Shown here one piece after another: positions 6,356-6,556 of a stretch of 6,556 nucleotides of DNA. The position numbers and the translations under genes were made by a program. The DNA comes from Anaerolineaceae bacterium UBA4081 (GTDB lineage Bacteria > Chloroflexota > Anaerolineae > Anaerolineales > Anaerolineaceae). Each line of letters opens with the position of its first letter. Positions within the stretch are counted from its first letter, which is position 1. The stretch is from assembly GCA_002383615.1 (NCBI GenBank), contig DFYN01000004.1:3557-10112 (forward strand), given 5' to 3'. The notes beneath the pieces are model-generated. The model was not told where the DNA came from. It searched no databases and was given only the letters and a program-made list of their open reading frames with translations.

Positions 6356-6556
6356 ATGCAAATCCTAACCGTTTCACAAATGCGTGATCTGGAAGCGCAA
6401 GCAGACCGGCTGGGCTGTTCCTATGCTGTAATGATGGAGACTGCCGGAAGAGGGGTGGCTAAATTTGTGGCGGAAAATGTCGCTAACGCACAAACATCAG
6501 GAGTGGTTGGTTTGGTGGGATCTGGTAATAATGGTGGCGATACCCTGATTGCTTTG
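6356..6556 (+). CDS. nnrE: NAD(P)H-hydrate epimerase, YjeF N-terminal domain (partial, 3' end outside window)
   Basis: The first 67 codons, open to the window edge, begin MQILTVSQMRDLEAQADRLG, the usual start of YjeF_N proteins, in which an early Met-Glu-rich helix precedes the Rossmann-like fold. METAGRGVAKFV (27-38) and LVGSGNNGGDTLIAL (53-67) match the conserved epimerase motifs; the second is the glycine-rich GxGNNGGD cofactor loop. The enzyme interconverts the R and S forms of hydrated NADH or NADPH so that the S-specific dehydratase can repair it. In many bacteria it is fused to that dehydratase (NnrD/YjeF_C); whether this copy is fused cannot be seen. The ATG at 6356 is preceded by GAGG at 5-nt spacing. 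Confidence 0.93.
   Translation, partial: MQILTVSQMRDLEAQADRLGCSYAVMMETAGRGVAKFVAENVANAQTSGVVGLVGSGNNGGDTLIAL

Noticed and set aside
6290..6361. TTG start at 6361 extending the SpeE-like protein by 24 residues
   Set aside because: The extension is non-hydrophobic, Tyr/Cys-rich and unlike the family N-terminus, and it would run across both predicted promoters and overlap the start of nnrE.
1..6556. CRISPR arrays, insertion sequences, tRNA or rRNA genes, attachment sites
   Set aside because: No repeated spacer-like units, transposase motifs, terminal repeats or tRNA cloverleaf sequences were seen by eye on either strand.

Overview
The window looks like ordinary chromosome from a free-living bacterium of moderate GC. 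The mix of families (a MalK-type sugar-importer ATPase without permeases, a DUF1461/Lit-like membrane protein of the kind found in monoderm bacteria, a membrane-fused spermidine-synthase-like protein, and a PucG/AGXT-type aminotransferase) suggests a monoderm such as an Anaerolineae-type Chloroflexota. That placement is inferred from gene content and protein style, not from a marker gene. I see no rRNA, tRNA, CRISPR array, insertion sequence or phage gene.

Left end (1-792): the N-terminal half of an ABC exporter runs leftward out of the window. A 240-bp divergent intergenic region separates it from a rightward class V aminotransferase; each side has an extended -10 promoter candidate, and a 12-bp palindrome sits over the aminotransferase promoter. 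Centre (793-4026): three rightward genes follow, each with its own transcription signals: the aminotransferase (perfect hairpin terminator at 1905-1934), a MalK/UgpC/MsmX-type ATPase (promoter 1969-1996, strong terminator 3162-3197) and gpmA, the glycolytic phosphoglycerate mutase. An 18-bp perfect palindrome covers the -10 of gpmA. Right part (4031-6289): a convergent hairpin terminator separates gpmA from a leftward two-gene operon. That operon holds a 518-residue membrane protein with a spermidine-synthase-like C-terminal domain and, overlapping it by ATGA, a 220-residue four-helix membrane protein of the DUF1461/TIGR01906 (Lit-like) family. Right end (6356-6556): the N-terminus of NAD(P)H-hydrate epimerase runs rightward out of the window, divergent from the membrane operon across 66 bp.

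The functional themes are central carbon metabolism (gpmA, the sugar-importer ATPase, the aminotransferase), cofactor repair (nnrE) and cell-envelope functions (ABC exporter, membrane operon). The least explained part is the translationally coupled membrane pair. Its first gene has a degenerate cofactor loop, an odd number of apparent membrane segments, and a -10 box so close to the start codon that its mRNA is probably leaderless. Nothing here amounts to a clearly new defence or mobile system.
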